DNA of 64,000 nt, from assembly GCF_039621805.1 (NCBI RefSeq), contig NZ_CP155073.1:992001-1056000 (forward strand), given 5' to 3'. Position 1 is the first letter of the stretch. The number at the start of each line of letters is the position of its first letter. The notes under the pieces were generated by a model that saw nothing but the letters and a program-made list of their open reading frames with translations, had not been told where the DNA came from and made no database searches. The translations under genes were made by a program, and so were the position numbers. Positions 62,789 to 64,000 of the stretch are shown here, piece after piece. This DNA is from Paraburkholderia sp. PREW-6R (GTDB lineage Bacteria; Pseudomonadota; Gammaproteobacteria; Burkholderiales; Burkholderiaceae).

Positions 62789-63565
62789 ATGCCGAAAAGA
62801 GCCAAGCTGGTTGTCGGGAACTGGAAGATGCACGGGCGCCTCGCGGAGAATGCAACGCTGTTGCAGGCTGTCGCGCAGGGAACGGGCGAATTGCCGGCTG
62901 ATGTGCGAGTCGGCGTATGCGTACCCTGTCCTTATCTTGCACAGACCCAGTCGTTGCTGGAAGGCAGTCGGGTCATGTGGGGCGTGCAGGACGTATCCGC
63001 GTTCACGCACGGCGCCTATACCGGCGAAGTCGCTGCCTCGATGGTGACGGATTTTGGCTCCACGCTTGCGATCGTCGGGCATTCGGAGCGGCGAGCCTAC
63101 CATCGCGAAAGTGCTGAACTGGTTGCGGTGAAAACCCAGCGTGTGCTCGAGGCCGGTTTGACGCCGATCGTCTGTGTCGGAGAAACGCTCGAGGAGCGTG
63201 AGGCCGACCTGACCGAGCAGGTAGTCGGCGCGCAGCTCGATGAGGTGCTGGTGAAGCTGTCGGAGCAGGAGGCGGCGCGTATCGTCGTTGCTTACGAACC
63301 GGTATGGGCAATCGGCACGGGCAAGAGTGCATCGGCGCAGCAGGCTCAGGCGGTGCACGCATTCCTGCGTTCCCGTCTGGCAGCCAAGGGTGCGGCGGTG
63401 GCGGACGTGCCTTTGCTGTACGGCGGCAGCGTGAAGCCCGAAAACGCAGAGGAATTATTCGGTCAAATGGATATCGACGGCGGCCTGATCGGCGGCGCGT
63501 CATTGAAGGCTCAGGATTTCCTGGCGATCTGCAAGGCGGCTGGCGCGATCAGCGTGAGTGGTTGA
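62789..63565 (+). CDS. tpiA: triosephosphate isomerase
   Basis: A 258-residue TIM barrel that interconverts dihydroxyacetone phosphate and glyceraldehyde 3-phosphate. The catalytic set is complete: K13 in [11 protein letters not shown]98 in AIVGHSERR and E170 in [16 protein letters not shown], with the phosphate-gripping YGGSVKPEN near the C-terminus. AAAAAGAC before the ATG is a poor ribosome site. It is followed by secG after 90 bases; the tpiA-secG pair usually continues to tRNA-Leu and the nuo operon in this group, outside this window. Confidence 0.98.
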   Translation: MPKRAKLVVGNWKMHGRLAENATLLQAVAQGTGELPADVRVGVCVPCPYLAQTQSLLEGSRVMWGVQDVSAFTHGAYTGEVAASMVTDFGSTLAIVGHSERRAYHRESAELVAVKTQRVLEAGLTPIVCVGETLEEREADLTEQVVGAQLDEVLVKLSEQEAARIVVAYEPVWAIGTGKSASAQQAQAVHAFLRSRLAAKGAAVADVPLLYGGSVKPENAEELFGQMDIDGGLIGGASLKAQDFLAICKAAGAISVSG

Positions 63566-63655
63566 GCAGGGCGCCTCGGCGGGGATCACCCAAACCCGTG
63601 TGTCGCGCAACGTGTTGCGTGTATAGCGCGGTTAAATAAGACTCAGGTGAGTGTG

Positions 63656-64000
63656 ATGCTGTATTTGAAAACTTTGATTATCGTCGTTCAGCTGTTGTCG
63701 GCACTCGGGGTCATTGGTCTCGTGTTGCTGCAGCACGGTAAAGGCGCTGATATGGGTGCTGCTTTTGGTAGCGGCGCGTCGGGCAGTCTGTTTGGCGCGA
63801 CGGGTTCGGCGAACTTTTTGTCGCGTACCACGGCGGTGCTGGCAGCGGTCTTTTTTGTCACCACGCTGACGCTGACGTACCTCGGCTCGTATCGCACGAA
63901 ACCGTCGGCAGGTGTGCTGGGCGCGGCAGCCACCGCTCCGGTTGCCAGCTCTGCGGCGTCGGCGCCTGCAGGTTCGTCGGCTGCGTTGCCGGCTTCGGCG
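63656..64000 (+). CDS. secG: protein translocase subunit SecG (cut by window end)
   Basis: 115 codons are present and no stop is reached before 64000. Two membrane helices, [20 protein letters not shown] and [20 protein letters not shown], flank the cytosolic loop [20 protein letters not shown], which is the SecG signature. SecG assists SecYE in protein export through the inner membrane. The C-terminal part is an Ala/Ser/Pro-rich tail (from about residue 85), as in other Burkholderiaceae. The ATG at 63656 follows CAGGTGAG, a usable ribosome site. Confidence 0.95.
   Translation, partial: MLYLKTLIIVVQLLSALGVIGLVLLQHGKGADMGAAFGSGASGSLFGATGSANFLSRTTAVLAAVFFVTTLTLTYLGSYRTKPSAGVLGAAATAPVASSAASAPAGSSAALPASA

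Overview
The window reads as a continuous piece of chromosome from a high-GC beta-proteobacterium of the Burkholderiaceae, most like Paraburkholderia/Burkholderia. This rests on protein flavour and gene order (ilvI-ilvH-ilvC-psd-pssA-leuA; rpsO-pnp-quinone reductase-tpiA-secG; hemF-nadD-rsfS-rlmH-maf-rng), strong GC bias at third codon positions, and typical small families (DUF3106, DUF3619, DUF2945). I found no insertion sequence, prophage, CRISPR array, rRNA or tRNA, and no stretch whose base use clearly departs from its neighbours. The genus is inferred; no database search was possible.

Layout. (1) 0.3-9.9 kb, sensing: a free methionine sulfoxide reductase, a PAS-GGDEF-EAL protein with a degenerate GGDEF, a small TUDOR-like protein and an MscS channel lead into a photosensory cluster: heme oxygenase plus PAS histidine kinase on the + strand, facing a response regulator plus bacteriophytochrome on the - strand. 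(2) 9.9-12.9 kb, - strand: a PHB-depolymerase-type esterase, a ribbon-helix-helix regulator with a cluster of GGATG half sites upstream, and an orphan methyltransferase. (3) 12.9-20.7 kb, - strand housekeeping: yebC, purD, hemF, nadD, rsfS, rlmH, maf, rng. (4) 21.2-24.5 kb: upp, an atypical SDR, mgsA, a quinone reductase. (5) 24.6-33.2 kb: a complete kdp operon, starting with an extra 37-codon membrane-peptide gene translationally coupled to kdpF, then kdpA, kdpB, kdpC, kdpD and kdpE.

(6) 33.2-38.2 kb: a Gdx-type (SugE) guanidinium exporter behind a guanidine-II (mini-ykkC) riboswitch, whose extended -10 promoter overlaps the kdpE stop codon; then DUF4126, a large FtsX-type permease without an ATPase partner, a truncated haemoglobin and DUF924. 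(7) 38.3-45.8 kb, - strand: a GT39-type membrane glycosyltransferase, an SDR, a TetR-LOG pair, diacylglycerol kinase, a GT4 glycosyltransferase and an LpxH-like phosphoesterase, an envelope-lipid theme. (8) 46.1-48.4 kb, - strand: a tight four-gene operon of ECF sigma factor, DUF3619 membrane protein (candidate anti-sigma), DUF3106 and RDD proteins. (9) 48.8-56.1 kb: branched-chain amino acid synthesis (ilvI, ilvH, ilvC, leuA) interleaved with phosphatidylethanolamine synthesis (psd, pssA). (10) 56.4-64 kb: a lipoprotein, a type I substrate-binding protein, rpsO-pnp, a quinone reductase, tpiA and a secG cut by the window end.

Most of the window is recognisable core metabolism and signalling. 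The strongest candidates for something less described are the 37-codon gene ahead of kdpF, the ECF sigma/DUF3619/DUF3106/RDD operon with a palindrome upstream, the RHH regulator with its half-site cluster, and the two-kinase/one-regulator phytochrome locus. The riboswitch-sugE unit is the clearest RNA element.
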